This document shows positions 7,612 through 16,190 of a DNA stretch of 38,903 nt, one piece after another. Both the position numbers and the translations under genes were made by a program. The notes beneath the pieces are model-generated. The model saw nothing but the letters and a program-made list of their open reading frames with translations, did not search any database and was not told the DNA's origin. Position 1 is the stretch's first letter. Each line of letters begins with the position of its first letter. This stretch comes from Phycisphaerales bacterium (GTDB lineage Bacteria > Planctomycetota > Phycisphaerae > UBA1845 > Fen-1342): positions 50,875-89,777 of the forward strand of contig PMMM01000258.1 in the NCBI GenBank assembly GCA_003162245.1. The letters are read 5' to 3'.

Positions 7612-9015
7612 TTATGGCCGGGGTCTGGCCAGCTCCAGCGCCATCTCGCGCGCCGCGGGGTACGCCGGCTGCCGCCCGACCCACACCCCGCGAATCACGC
7701 CCTTGGAATCCAACACACGCACGACCGGCAGCTCGGGCAACGTTTCCACCTCCACGAGCGCACCGCCCAGGAACTGCGTCAGCCCGCCGCCGCACTGCCG
7801 GATGACCTGCCGTGCCCGCACGAAGTCGGCGTCCAGGTTGTAGCAGAGTACGCGGACCGCCGACGTCGACAGCTCCGCCTGCAGCCGCCGCATCGGCTCC
7901 AGCACCCGCAACCCGGCCGCCGACTCCCCCGACCAGAAGCACTCGACGACGACGCCCCGCCGCGCGGCCTCACAGGTCACCGTCCGCCCGGCCGCATCCT
8001 GCAACGTCCACGGCACGGCCCGGCGGTTCAGCCAGCGCAGCGCCAGCGCCGCCCGCGTCTCGAGCACCTCGGCCGCGGCCCGCAGCTCTTGCCGGTGGGC
8101 GTCGGCCAGCGTCCAGAAGGGCGACACCGTGCGGACGTCGATGTCCGACTTGAACGTCGCCCACAACTGGTCGAGCCGCTCCAGAATCCGTGGCAACTGG
8201 TCCCCCCGCGCGGTCAGCTCCTGGACGAACCGGTCCTCGTTGCCCAGCGCGCGCAGGAACCGCCCGGCCTCCTCCGTCCGCCGCGCCGCCCACTCCGGCG
8301 TTTGCCGCGTGCGCTCGCGCAGGACCGCGCTGACGTGGGTCCATGTTCTGTTCAGCCCGTCCTGCTGTTCAGACTCCAGGCGCGTCATCAGGCCGCCCCG
8401 CGCGTCAAACCAGTACGTCCCGGTGCGAACCTGTCCCAAGGCCTCGTCCACGCCCAGCGGATCCTCGACCTCGAAATCGACGCGCGTGCCACCCTGTTGC
8501 CCAGCGTCGGGCCCCCGGCTCATGCAACGCCAGGCCCGCTGGTAAACGTCCGGCGGCGTGTTCCACGCGTCCGCGACCTGCGCTCCCACCGGCAGCACCG
8601 GCAGCAGCTCGAGCGCGGGCTCCACCGGATCGAGGTGCGTTATCACCTCCGGTGGGAGGCGCCGTCGCCCGCCCTCGTCGATGTACAGCACCGCCGCGCG
8701 GGCCGGTTCGGCGCGCCCCGCCGTCGTGCGTGTGAGTGTGACGAGCATGAACGCTTCTTTCTCACGCTGCTGCACGCACCATAGCTCGATCTGGTCGTCG
8801 ATCTCCGCCGTCGGCGGCCCACCGTCGAGCGGCCGCGTCGTCGCTCGGCGCTCGTACAGCAGCCGGTCCCCGGCTTCGAGCCGATACACGAACTCCGGCT
8901 GGGCGCGGGCCGGCGCAAGGGCCGCCAGCGCGCCGCCGACGCACAACGCCAGCGCCCAGGTTCGTGTTCCGTGACCGCGGATTGGTGCTGTGCGAGTGCC
9001 GATCATAGTCGCCAT
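7612..9015 (-). CDS. Secreted protein with C-terminal thioredoxin-like domain
   Basis: 467 residues from the ATG at 9015; an ATG three codons in (9006) is equally possible, neither has a clear ribosome site. A signal peptide (ALALCVGGALAALAPARAQ) leads the protein outside the cytoplasm. The first 250 residues are a beta-rich domain of unknown role. The last 120 residues look like a TlpA/AhpC thioredoxin fold: VVVECFWSGESAAG, a second strand VRVLCYNLD, and the cis-Pro-like LPVVRVLDSKGVI. The CxxC active site is missing (WSGES sits where WCxxC would be), so it is probably not an oxidoreductase. It is followed within 11 bases by the hydrolase lipoprotein gene. Confidence 0.8.
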   Translation of the reverse strand: MATMIGTRTAPIRGHGTRTWALALCVGGALAALAPARAQPEFVYRLEAGDRLLYERRATTRPLDGGPPTAEIDDQIELWCVQQREKEAFMLVTLTRTTAGRAEPARAAVLYIDEGGRRRLPPEVITHLDPVEPALELLPVLPVGAQVADAWNTPPDVYQRAWRCMSRGPDAGQQGGTRVDFEVEDPLGVDEALGQVRTGTYWFDARGGLMTRLESEQQDGLNRTWTHVSAVLRERTRQTPEWAARRTEEAGRFLRALGNEDRFVQELTARGDQLPRILERLDQLWATFKSDIDVRTVSPFWTLADAHRQELRAAAEVLETRAALALRWLNRRAVPWTLQDAAGRTVTCEAARRGVVVECFWSGESAAGLRVLEPMRRLQAELSTSAVRVLCYNLDADFVRARQVIRQCGGGLTQFLGGALVEVETLPELPVVRVLDSKGVIRGVWVGRQPAYPAAREMALELARPRP

Positions 9016-9111
9016 AGCGTACCAGCGACCGGCTGCGGTGGGGATACCGGTGCGTGGGGAAGCCGGCGGCGCGGCGGGACACATGCGAGGAACGGCCGTT
9101 GTCGAGTGACG

Positions 9112-10605
9112 CTACTGCTGCGCGAGACGCCACTGCGCCAAGCGGTGCTCCGTGTAGTCGACCATCTTGACATCGACGCACTTCTGGAACCACGGCCGCG
9201 CCGCGTCCGCCCCGTCTTCCACGCGCGTGTGCTCGCCGATGTAGTAGTACGCCTCGCAGTGCTGCCCATCGTCGGCCGCGGCGGCCACCAACTCGTCCGC
9301 GGTCAGCTTGCCCCCGCAGTAGCGCAGGATCTTCGTGGACCACGCATTCGGATCCGCGCGCTGCTCCAAGTCACGGACAGCGGACTCCGCTGCATCGGCG
9401 TGACCGGCACCGTTCTCCACGACCCAGAGAAAAAGGGCGGCATACGCGTCGTTCGGGTCCGTCTCAATCGCTCGGCGCAAGTCGGCCACCGCACCGTCCG
9501 TGTTACCCGACTGGGCCCGCACGTAGGCCCGCCCACGACGGCTTTCGCCGTCCGCGGCGCGCTCCAGCGCGCTCGTGTAGTCTGCTTCCGCTTGCTGAAG
9601 CTCTCCGCGCTCGACGTGGACGACGGCCCGACAGCCAAGCAACGACGCCGACTCCGGCTGACGCTTGAGCTGCTGTTCGGCCAACGCGAGCGCCTCATCG
9701 CTTTGCCCGCTCCCGAGCAGAGCCTGGCACAACCCCCACACGGCCGTTACGTCGTCGGGGTTGGCCGCCAGCGTCTTCCGAAACCAGTCCGCCGCCCGAT
9801 CTGGTTGTTGCGCGCGCAGCTCCAGCGCTCCCATGTTGTGAAGGGCCGTCGCCCAGTTGGGGTCCAGCTCAACAGCGTGCCCGAATGCTTCACGGGCCTC
9901 CGCCGTACGCCCCTGTTTGAAGAACATCCCTCCCAGCCCATTCCAGGCGGCGGGCTCCTTCGGTGCCAGCTCGATCGCGCGGCGATACGCACGCTCTGCT
10001 TCCTCGCCCCGCCGGACGCTCCAAAGCGCGTCGCCGTACTGGGCCCAGGCCGTGCCGTTCTTGGGAACCAGGTCGGTCACCTTCTGAAAGGCGTCCACGG
10101 CATCTGACGCCCTTCCTGCGCCGCCGTACGCCGTGCCCAGCAGGCCCCACGCCTCCGGGTTCTGCGGCATAGAGTCTGTCACTTGGCGGACGGCCTCGAT
10201 CACCCGCTCGTACTCCCCCAATCCGAGGTACGCCCGCCCCAGATTCAGCCGCCCCATCGGAAATCCCGGATTCCGCTCCACCAGCGGTCGCAGAACCGCG
10301 ACGGCTTCCTGGTACCGGCCCTTCATAAGAAGGTCGGCGCCATAGTTGTTCGCCGCGAACAGGTCGTTCGGGTTCCGCGAGCTCGCCTCCTTCGCCACGG
10401 CCGCGGCCTCGTCGCCCCGCCCCATTCCCGACAGCACGATGGCGAGATTGATCTGGACCGGATACGGCTCATCGGTCAGCTCGAGCGCACGCCGGTAGGC
10501 CTTCTCCGCCCCCGGCAGATCATTGCCTTTCTGACAGGCGAAGCCCAGGGTGAACCAGACGTCCTTCGAGTCCCGCAACGCGACTTCCTTGGTCATCGCG
10601 GTCAT
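9112..10605 (-). CDS. TPR-repeat protein, probably the downstream part of a split gene
   Basis: 497 residues made almost wholly of tetratricopeptide repeats (for example NPNDLFAANNYGADLLMKG, NPEAWGLLGTAYGGAGR, EPAAWNGLGGMFFKQGRTAE). TPR solenoids bind proteins; no partner can be named. The first ATG is at 10605, but there is no ribosome site before it and no signal peptide. It lies in the same frame as the lipoprotein gene upstream, 12 bases after its TAG. Reading through that TAG would restore a complete TPR and give one 697-codon lipoprotein gene (9112-11205). So this is either a fragment made by a nonsense mutation, a product of reinitiation, or a sequencing error. The final 60 residues (GQHCEAYYYIGEHTRVEDG...) are also TPR-like. 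Confidence 0.75.
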   Translation of the reverse strand: MTAMTKEVALRDSKDVWFTLGFACQKGNDLPGAEKAYRRALELTDEPYPVQINLAIVLSGMGRGDEAAAVAKEASSRNPNDLFAANNYGADLLMKGRYQEAVAVLRPLVERNPGFPMGRLNLGRAYLGLGEYERVIEAVRQVTDSMPQNPEAWGLLGTAYGGAGRASDAVDAFQKVTDLVPKNGTAWAQYGDALWSVRRGEEAERAYRRAIELAPKEPAAWNGLGGMFFKQGRTAEAREAFGHAVELDPNWATALHNMGALELRAQQPDRAADWFRKTLAANPDDVTAVWGLCQALLGSGQSDEALALAEQQLKRQPESASLLGCRAVVHVERGELQQAEADYTSALERAADGESRRGRAYVRAQSGNTDGAVADLRRAIETDPNDAYAALFLWVVENGAGHADAAESAVRDLEQRADPNAWSTKILRYCGGKLTADELVAAAADDGQHCEAYYYIGEHTRVEDGADAARPWFQKCVDVKMVDYTEHRLAQWRLAQQ

Positions 10606-10617
10606 CTTCTGCGCGGC

Positions 10618-11205
10618 CTATTTCCAGTTTCCGTCCATCCGCGCCTGCGTCATGATGATCCCCATCCGCACCTCGGGATGGTTGGGGTCCAATTGGGCGG
10701 CCCGTTGGACGAGACGGGCCATCAGGTCGAACTGGTAGAACTGCCCGCATAGCCGATAGGCCTTCATCAGCGCTGCGACGGAGCCGCCCTTCGAGGAACC
10801 CAGTCCGGTCGTCCGTGGTACGGGCCGCGGTGCCCCTGTCTGCGAGCTGCGAACGGACTTGAGCAGGTCCGGGAAGTCCCAGGTCCCGCCGGCCAACTCG
10901 TGCGCCTTACGGAAGTCGTCCCACGCGTCCCGGCACAAAGTCCAACTTTCATCCGATGGCTCGTATCGCGACAGCCTCCCGCGTGCCTCCCCGCGCTCGA
11001 CATAGGCCTCGATGTCATTGGGCTTGCTCTCGATCCGCCGATCGAACTCGGCGATTTGCGCCTGGAAGTCCGCGGGCCGGAGTTCCTTCTTCGGCCCCGC
11101 CGTCCCGGAAGCGGGTGGGCTGGACCGTTCACACGCGGTCAACAGCGCGAGCACGGTCACGGTCGCCACGCAGGCAAGGCATCGTCGGGTAACAGGGCTA
11201 AACAT
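10618..11205 (-). CDS. TPR lipoprotein, N-terminal part ended by an in-frame amber codon
   Basis: 195 residues from the ATG at 11205, supported by GGGAG upstream; the earlier in-frame start at 11241 has none. The signal peptide ends in LLTAC (Cys25), so the protein is lipid-anchored. The body holds TPR-like helices (RRIESKPNDIEAYVERGEA, RAAQLDPNHPEVRMGIIM). It stops at TAG 10620-10618 right inside the repeat core GNW-K-stop-AA, where G-x-W-x-x-A is the TPR consensus. See the downstream entry and the finding. A weak promoter (TTGCCA at 11285-11280, 17 bases, TAGCGT) may drive it, divergent from thyX. Confidence 0.8.
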   Translation of the reverse strand: MFSPVTRRCLACVATVTVLALLTACERSSPPASGTAGPKKELRPADFQAQIAEFDRRIESKPNDIEAYVERGEARGRLSRYEPSDESWTLCRDAWDDFRKAHELAGGTWDFPDLLKSVRSSQTGAPRPVPRTTGLGSSKGGSVAALMKAYRLCGQFYQFDLMARLVQRAAQLDPNHPEVRMGIIMTQARMDGNWK

Positions 11206-11350
11206 GACTTCTCCCACCAGTTCCGCCGCGGCAGAACCCATGCACAGGCCGTCGCTACGCTATCATGCCCGCCACTCGTTGGCAATCGTCTTCTCCGCCT
11301 CGCGGGAGCGGCCGGCGGCGCGCTCGGGTTCCCGCGCTTCGGCCGAGCGT

Positions 11351-11356
11351 TACAAT
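11351..11356 (+). promoter_or_regulatory. -10-like TACAAT before thyX
   Basis: TACAAT ends 8 bases before the AAGGAGG of thyX. No good -35 is seen at the expected distance. The same hexamer precedes the genes at 18281 and 23579. Confidence 0.4.
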
Positions 11357-11377
11357 GTCCGCGAAGGAGGCCCCGCC

Positions 11378-12148
11378 GTGAACATCATCCGCGAGCCGCG
11401 CGTGTACCTCATCGGCCGGCAAACGCTCGACGATGCCGCCCTCGAGCGGTTCCTCAGCGACGTCGGCGCGACCTGGACCACCGATTCCGAAGTCGGCGCG
11501 GAACGCCTCTGCGAACTGGCCGGCCGCCTGTGCTACATGTCCTTCGGCAAAGGCCGCAAGACCAGCGCCGCGTACCTCGCCAACATCATCGAGTCCGCCC
11601 ACGGCTCCGTGCTCGAGCACGCCGTCTGGAACTTCATCATCGCCGGCGTGTCGCGCTCGTTCACCCACGAGCTGGTCCGCCACCGCGCGGGCTTCGCCTT
11701 TTCGCAGCTCTCGCAACGCTACGTCGACGAGTCCGCCGCCGATTTCGTCGAGCCCGACTGCATCGCCGAAAACCCCGAACTGCACGCCCTTTGGCTCGAA
11801 GCGGTCCGACAATCCCACGCGGCGTACGGGCGGCTGGTCGAGGGCCTGCTGCAGGTATTCGCCCGCGAGTCGGACCCGACGCAACGCCGCAAGCTGGCCC
11901 GCCAGGCCGCTCGCAGCGTCCTGCCGAACGCCACCGAGACGCGCATCTTCGTCTCGGCCAACGCCCGCGCGTGGCGGCACTTCATCGAAGCCCGCGCGAA
12001 CGAATACGCGGAAACCGAAATCCGCAAAGTCGCCATCCAGATCCTGCGCGTGCTCCAAAAGGAGTCGCCCAGCCTCTTCGGCGATTACGAGATCGTGCCC
12101 CTCCCCGACGGCAGCGCCGTAGCGCGCACCGCCCACCGCAAAATCTAG
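11378..12148 (+). CDS. thyX: FAD-dependent thymidylate synthase
   Basis: 256 residues from the GTG at 11378, chosen because a perfect AAGGAGG lies seven bases upstream (11364-11370) and because the protein then begins at the usual ThyX position; a longer frame to 11012 runs through the neighbouring gene. ThyX methylates dUMP to dTMP using methylene-tetrahydrofolate as carbon donor and FADH2/NADPH as reductant. The diagnostic RHRxxxxxxxxSQR motif is at residues 101-114 (RHRAGFAFSQLSQR), with the HGSVLEH segment at 75-81. Length and motifs are typical. The gene ends seven bases before the stop of the histidine kinase gene on the other strand. Confidence 0.97.
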   Translation: MNIIREPRVYLIGRQTLDDAALERFLSDVGATWTTDSEVGAERLCELAGRLCYMSFGKGRKTSAAYLANIIESAHGSVLEHAVWNFIIAGVSRSFTHELVRHRAGFAFSQLSQRYVDESAADFVEPDCIAENPELHALWLEAVRQSHAAYGRLVEGLLQVFARESDPTQRRKLARQAARSVLPNATETRIFVSANARAWRHFIEARANEYAETEIRKVAIQILRVLQKESPSLFGDYEIVPLPDGSAVARTAHRKI

Positions 12149-12155
12149 CGCCCCG

Positions 12156-13754
12156 CTACACCAGCGAAATCAGCGGCCGTTCGCGACGCTCCGGCGCCGC
12201 GACCGGCAGCGTGATCCAGAACGTCGCCCCCTGCCCGACCTCGCTCGCCACCCCGATCTCGCCCCCCAGCAGGTAGGTCAGGTCCTTCGCGATCGCCAGC
12301 CCCAGCCCCGTGCCGTGGTGTTCCCGCGTCGCCGACTGATCGATCTGCCGGAACTTCTCGAAGATGATCTGCTGGTGCTCCGCCGCAATCCCGGGCCCCG
12401 TGTCGCGCACCGCCACGCGCACGTGCTCCCCGTCCAGCCGCTCCGCGTGCAGCCAAACCTGCCCTCCCTCGGGCGTGAACTTGATCGCGTTCGACAGCAG
12501 GTTGAACAGCACCTGCCGCAGCCGCCCGCGGTCCGTGGACAGCACCGGCAGCTCGCCGTCCGCCTGCACGTCGATCCGCACCTGCCGCTTGTCCGCCAGC
12601 GGCCGCATGAAGTCCGCCAGCGTGCTGCACACTTCCTGCACCGCCACCGGCTCGATGTGCAGTTCGACCCGGTTCGCCTCGATCTTCGCCAGGTCCAGCA
12701 GATCGTTGATGATCTCCAGCAGAATCCGGCCAGAAATCAGTATGTTCTCCGCGTACCGCAGCGTCCGCGCCTCCACCCCGCCCGGCGGGCTCTCCCGCAG
12801 CAACTCGGCAAAGCCGATGATGCTCGTCAGCGGCGTGCGCAGCTCGTGCGAGACGTTCGCCAGAAACTCGCTCTTGAGCCGGTTGGCCTCGAACAGCGCC
12901 ACGTTCGTCTCGGCGATCTGGCCCAGCTTCTCGTCCAGCAGGCGGTTCGCCTTCTTCAGCTCCTCCTGCGACTCGCGCAGCCGCTCCAGCATCGTGTTGA
13001 TGTTCACCGCGAGTTGCTCGAACTCGTCGCCCGTCCGGATCGTTGAGCGCACCGTCAGGTCGCCGTCCGCCACGCGCAACGCCACCGAGCGCAGCTCGTG
13101 GATCGGCGACAGAATGAAGCGCGTCGTGATCAAGTAGAACACCAGAATCGCCAGGATTCCCGCCAGTACGCCCGCCGCGACGACCACCACCCGGTTGAGC
13201 AGCGAGTACTGTCCGCTCTGCCCGGCGGGCAGCGCCACGGCGATGATCCCGGCCAACTGGTTCTCACGAAACGGCTGCGCGCTCCGCCCCTCGTCGTGGC
13301 AGTTGAGGCACCGTCGCCCGACCCGCACCGCGTGCGCATACTCGAACCGCCGCCCCGTCGTATCCGACTGGTTCCGGTAGAAGAAGTCCTTGCTCGGACG
13401 CTCCCGGAAGGCGGCCAGTGCCTCACGCACGAACGGCTCGTCTCGGCGATCGTGCGGGCGCGTCGTCGGGCCGTTGGGGTCCGGCTCCAGCGGAATGAAC
13501 TGGGGTTGCTCCGGCAGCGGCTCCGGCACCAGTCCGAACGCTCCGCCGTGCACGCCTGCCGCCGCCTCCGGGTTCGCGAGCACCAGCCGGAAGTAGCTGT
13601 CCGCGACGCTCTGCGCCTCGCGAAACGGCTGCTGGAGCACTAGGATTTCCATCGTATACAGCGGCACCGCCAACGCGGCGCCGATAATCAGCACCACGGC
13701 CAGGCCGAAGAGAATCCGGTATTTCGTCGCTAGTGAGATTCGCGTGAAGCGCAC
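12156..13754 (-). CDS. Sensor histidine kinase with heme-c periplasmic domain
   Basis: 532 residues from the GTG at 13754, which has AAGGCGG eight bases upstream and a TATAAT 35-40 bases upstream. Order: transmembrane helix (about 14-34); periplasmic domain of the DUF3365/Tll0287 type with a CxxCH heme-c site (Cys149, Cys152, His153 in RCLNCHDEG); second transmembrane helix (about 188-210); HAMP (to about 262); coiled coil; HisKA with phospho-acceptor His303 in SHELRTPLTSIIGFAELL; HATPase_c with N box (LSNAIKFTPEG), G1 (DTGPGIA) and G2 (GTGLGLAIAK). It should sense redox state or a small gas ligand through heme and pass phosphate to a response regulator, which is not in this window (orphan kinase). 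It overlaps by 11 bases the divergent gene at 13744. Confidence 0.92.
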   Translation of the reverse strand: MRFTRISLATKYRILFGLAVVLIIGAALAVPLYTMEILVLQQPFREAQSVADSYFRLVLANPEAAAGVHGGAFGLVPEPLPEQPQFIPLEPDPNGPTTRPHDRRDEPFVREALAAFRERPSKDFFYRNQSDTTGRRFEYAHAVRVGRRCLNCHDEGRSAQPFRENQLAGIIAVALPAGQSGQYSLLNRVVVVAAGVLAGILAILVFYLITTRFILSPIHELRSVALRVADGDLTVRSTIRTGDEFEQLAVNINTMLERLRESQEELKKANRLLDEKLGQIAETNVALFEANRLKSEFLANVSHELRTPLTSIIGFAELLRESPPGGVEARTLRYAENILISGRILLEIINDLLDLAKIEANRVELHIEPVAVQEVCSTLADFMRPLADKRQVRIDVQADGELPVLSTDRGRLRQVLFNLLSNAIKFTPEGGQVWLHAERLDGEHVRVAVRDTGPGIAAEHQQIIFEKFRQIDQSATREHHGTGLGLAIAKDLTYLLGGEIGVASEVGQGATFWITLPVAAPERRERPLISLV

Positions 13755-14910
13755 CGGGTGTATCCGCCTTGCGAGAAAACCGGGTTCGATTATAGCCGCG
13801 CGACGCGCGTCCGAAAGACGGCTCCCGCGCGTCCGGCTTCTTCCGTGGCTGGCGGCGGCCGCGCTGCTGCCCGCGTGCACTCCGCCCTGGCCGCTGTTCG
13901 ACGCCTGGCCGGTGGACGCCGCCGAGTACGAGCTCGAAGAGTTGCCCGTGGTCCTGTCCGCCTCGTATGCGCGCGGCCAGGACGTGTATTGGGGCTTGAC
14001 TACCGGCGAGGTCCTCCGCGTCGCCGATGACGATCCCAACGGGCCCCGCGTCAGCCTTGGCTCGCCGCTGGACGGCGGCCCGCGCCTGCTATTCGCCTCC
14101 ACGCACGGCACTGTCTTCGCCTCCGCCGACCGCCATTCGTTGTACCGCACGACCGACAATGCCACCTGGGCCGCCAGCCTGGACGTGCCCATTTGGCGAA
14201 TGGATGAGGACGACGAAGGCAATCTCTACGCCGGAAGCTACACCAAGGATCCCCGGCACGTCGCCACGCTCTACAAGAGCACCGACGACGGCGCCTCGTG
14301 GAACGAGATCTTCCGCGATCCGACCAATGACCACGTCCACACGGTCCGCTGGGACTCCGCCGGGCAGCGCCTCTACATCGCGTTCGGCGACGGTCGCTGG
14401 CCCCGGCACCTCACCCGCGGCGAGGCCTATTCCGACGACCGCGGCGCGACGTTCCACGACCTCGCCCGCGGCCCCCGGCAGGGCGACACCGACGTCGCCT
14501 TCACCGACGACTACGTCATTTGGTGCAGCGACGACCAATCCGGCCGCGTCTTCCGCGTCCGCCGCACCGACGGCGCCATCGAAACCGTCTTCGGCGACTC
14601 GCAGTTTGTCTGGTTTGGCGTCGCCGCGGGCCAGCAGATCTATGCCGGCACGATGTCGTCCCGCAAATTCGGCGGCGAGCGCGCCGCGCTGCTCGCTTCC
14701 GACGACCAGGGCCAGACCTGGCGGAAGTTGCTCGAGACCTCGCCCTCCGCCGGCCCCTATGACCGCGGCTTCTACGCCGAGTCCCGCGAGTTGAGCGCCG
14801 GCGGCTGGTTGTACTGCACTGCCCGCGACGATCCGCCGCGCTCGTTCCGCGTGCGCCACGTCCCGTCCAGCTCGGTCGCCCAGCGCCGCGTAACCGAGGC
14901 CCAGCCATGA
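13744..14910 (+). CDS. BNR/Asp-box beta-propeller lipoprotein
   Basis: 388 residues. The only available in-frame start is the GTG at 13744; no clear ribosome site precedes it, and the resulting n-region is long (about 32 residues) before the hydrophobic core and lipobox LLPAC (Cys45), so the real start is uncertain. At least four Asp-box repeats (S/T-x-D-x-G-x-[TS]-[WF]) are visible: STDDGASW, SDDRGATF, SDDQGQTW and TTDNATW, the hallmark of sialidase/BNR-type propellers. The sialidase arginine triad is not evident, so a structural or binding role is more likely than glycosidase activity. Its TGA overlaps the ATG of the next gene (ATGA), giving translational coupling with the epimerase. Confidence 0.8.
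   Translation: MKRTGCIRLARKPGSIIAARRASERRLPRVRLLPWLAAAALLPACTPPWPLFDAWPVDAAEYELEELPVVLSASYARGQDVYWGLTTGEVLRVADDDPNGPRVSLGSPLDGGPRLLFASTHGTVFASADRHSLYRTTDNATWAASLDVPIWRMDEDDEGNLYAGSYTKDPRHVATLYKSTDDGASWNEIFRDPTNDHVHTVRWDSAGQRLYIAFGDGRWPRHLTRGEAYSDDRGATFHDLARGPRQGDTDVAFTDDYVIWCSDDQSGRVFRVRRTDGAIETVFGDSQFVWFGVAAGQQIYAGTMSSRKFGGERAALLASDDQGQTWRKLLETSPSAGPYDRGFYAESRELSAGGWLYCTARDDPPRSFRVRHVPSSSVAQRRVTEAQP
13789..13794 (-). promoter_or_regulatory. Consensus -10 TATAAT for the histidine kinase
   Basis: TATAAT on the minus strand, 35 bases upstream of the GTG at 13754. The -35 region is poor (TTTCGG at 16 bases). It lies inside the annotated 5' coding part of the opposite gene. Confidence 0.5.
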
Positions 14911-15845
14911 CCGCGGCCCAAAGTACCGTCGCCTTGACCGGCGCCAGCGGCTTGATTGGCGGCGCGCTGCGCGCCGCGCTCGCGCAGGCCGGCTATTCGG
15001 TCATATCCCTCGTCCGGCGGACGCCCAGCGGGCCAGACGAGGCCGAATGGAGCCCGGAACGTGGCGTCATTCAGCCGCAACGCCTGGAGGGCATCGTCGC
15101 CCTCGTGCACCTCGCCGGCGAAAACATCGCCGCCGGCCGCTGGTCCCGCCGGCGCATGGACGCCATCCGCGGCAGCCGCATCGACGCCACTTCCGCCCTC
15201 GTGGACTCGTTGACCCGACTGCGAACCCCGCCGAACGCATTCTTGTGTGCCTCCGCCGTCGGCATCTACGGCGATCGCGGCGACGACTGGCTCACGGAGC
15301 AGAGCGACCCCGGTCACGGCTTCCTACCCGATGTCTGTCAGGCCTGGGAAGCCGTAGCGGGCAAAGCGCGCGAGAAACTCGGGGCGCGCGTCGTGCACCT
15401 GCGGTTTGGCGTGGTGCTTGCGCCGACCGGCGGAATGCTCGCCCGCCTGCTGCTGCCCTTTCGACTCGGTCTCGGCGGCCCGGTCGGCAGCGGGCGGCAA
15501 TACCTCAGTTGGATTTCGCTCGCCGATGTGGTGGGGGCCGTGCAGCATGCCTTGCGGGACGAGCGAATCGCGGGCCCGGTCAACGTCGTGGCCCCGACGC
15601 CCGTGACGAACCGCGAATTCGCGCGTACGCTCGGACGTGTCCTGCACCGCCCGGCGGTGCTGCGCGTGCCGGCTACGCTGCTGCGCCTGGCGCTGGGGCG
15701 GTTGGCGGACGAAGCGCTTCTCGCCAGCGCACGCGCCAAGCCGGCCGTTTTGCTGGACACCGGCTACGCGTTTCGGCATCCAAACCTCGACGGCGCCCTG
15801 CGCGACCTGCTGGCGCCTCGCCTTGCGAACGGCGAGGTGGCCTGA
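14907..15845 (+). CDS. TIGR01777-family NAD(P)-binding epimerase-like protein
   Basis: 312 residues, ATG overlapping the preceding stop by four bases. It is an extended-SDR protein of the YfcH/SDR39U1 family: glycine-rich TGASGLIGGALR at the N-terminus, the family phrase HLAGENIAAGRWS with R..I..SRI..T, SAVGIYGDRGD, and a C-terminal DUF1731-like end (RVPATLLRLALGRLADEALLAS). The family is a predicted nucleoside-diphosphate-sugar epimerase; its substrate is not established. Bacterial members are common beside membrane or oxidative-stress genes; here it follows a propeller lipoprotein. Confidence 0.93.
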   Translation: MTAAQSTVALTGASGLIGGALRAALAQAGYSVISLVRRTPSGPDEAEWSPERGVIQPQRLEGIVALVHLAGENIAAGRWSRRRMDAIRGSRIDATSALVDSLTRLRTPPNAFLCASAVGIYGDRGDDWLTEQSDPGHGFLPDVCQAWEAVAGKAREKLGARVVHLRFGVVLAPTGGMLARLLLPFRLGLGGPVGSGRQYLSWISLADVVGAVQHALRDERIAGPVNVVAPTPVTNREFARTLGRVLHRPAVLRVPATLLRLALGRLADEALLASARAKPAVLLDTGYAFRHPNLDGALRDLLAPRLANGEVA

Positions 15846-15894
15846 GTGGAGCCCATCCGCACAGTACCCGCGTATCCTGCTCTTCCCGCGGCTA

Positions 15895-15923
15895 TAGCCA
15901 ACTCCGCACTGCCCGTGGATACT
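15895..15923 (+). promoter_or_regulatory. Possible promoter for the small lipoprotein
   Basis: TAGCCA (15895-15900) and GATACT (15918-15923), each 4/6 to consensus, are separated by exactly 17 bases, and lie about 90 bases before the ATG at 16014. Confidence 0.35.
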
Positions 15924-16013
15924 GTGCTCCCATGGCGGAAGCGGCCGCGCGGCCCTTATCGCCGGTATGCGACGGCACGTGACCCTTTGATCGGTCCGAC
16001 CGGAGGTTTGCCC

Positions 16014-16190
16014 ATGAAGACGTCGGCAAAATGGAAGTGGCTGACCCTCACGACGTGCCTGGTCCCCACGCTCGCCGTGAGTTGCTCCACGACGCTCCGC
16101 GATTCGATCATGTCGGGCATCATCGACCTCGTCACCTCCGTGGTGCCGGCCGCGCTCGAGGCGCTCTTGCCGATCGGCCGCGTGCTCTAG
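16014..16190 (+). CDS. Tiny lipoprotein, 58 residues
   Basis: ATG with GGAGG seven bases upstream (16002-16006). The protein has a signal peptide ending in LAVSC (Cys24) and then a short amphipathic/hydrophobic tail (SGIIDLVTSVVPAALEALLP). No function can be assigned. The strong ribosome site and intact lipobox argue that it is real despite its size. Confidence 0.75.
   Translation: MKTSAKWKWLTLTTCLVPTLAVSCSTTLRDSIMSGIIDLVTSVVPAALEALLPIGRVL

Noticed and set aside
10618-10620. UAG recoded as an amino acid
   Set aside because: UAG ends many genes here with normal context (for example at 12148, 19297, 28721, 29987 and 30725), so a genome-wide recoding is not plausible; only local readthrough or mutation remains.
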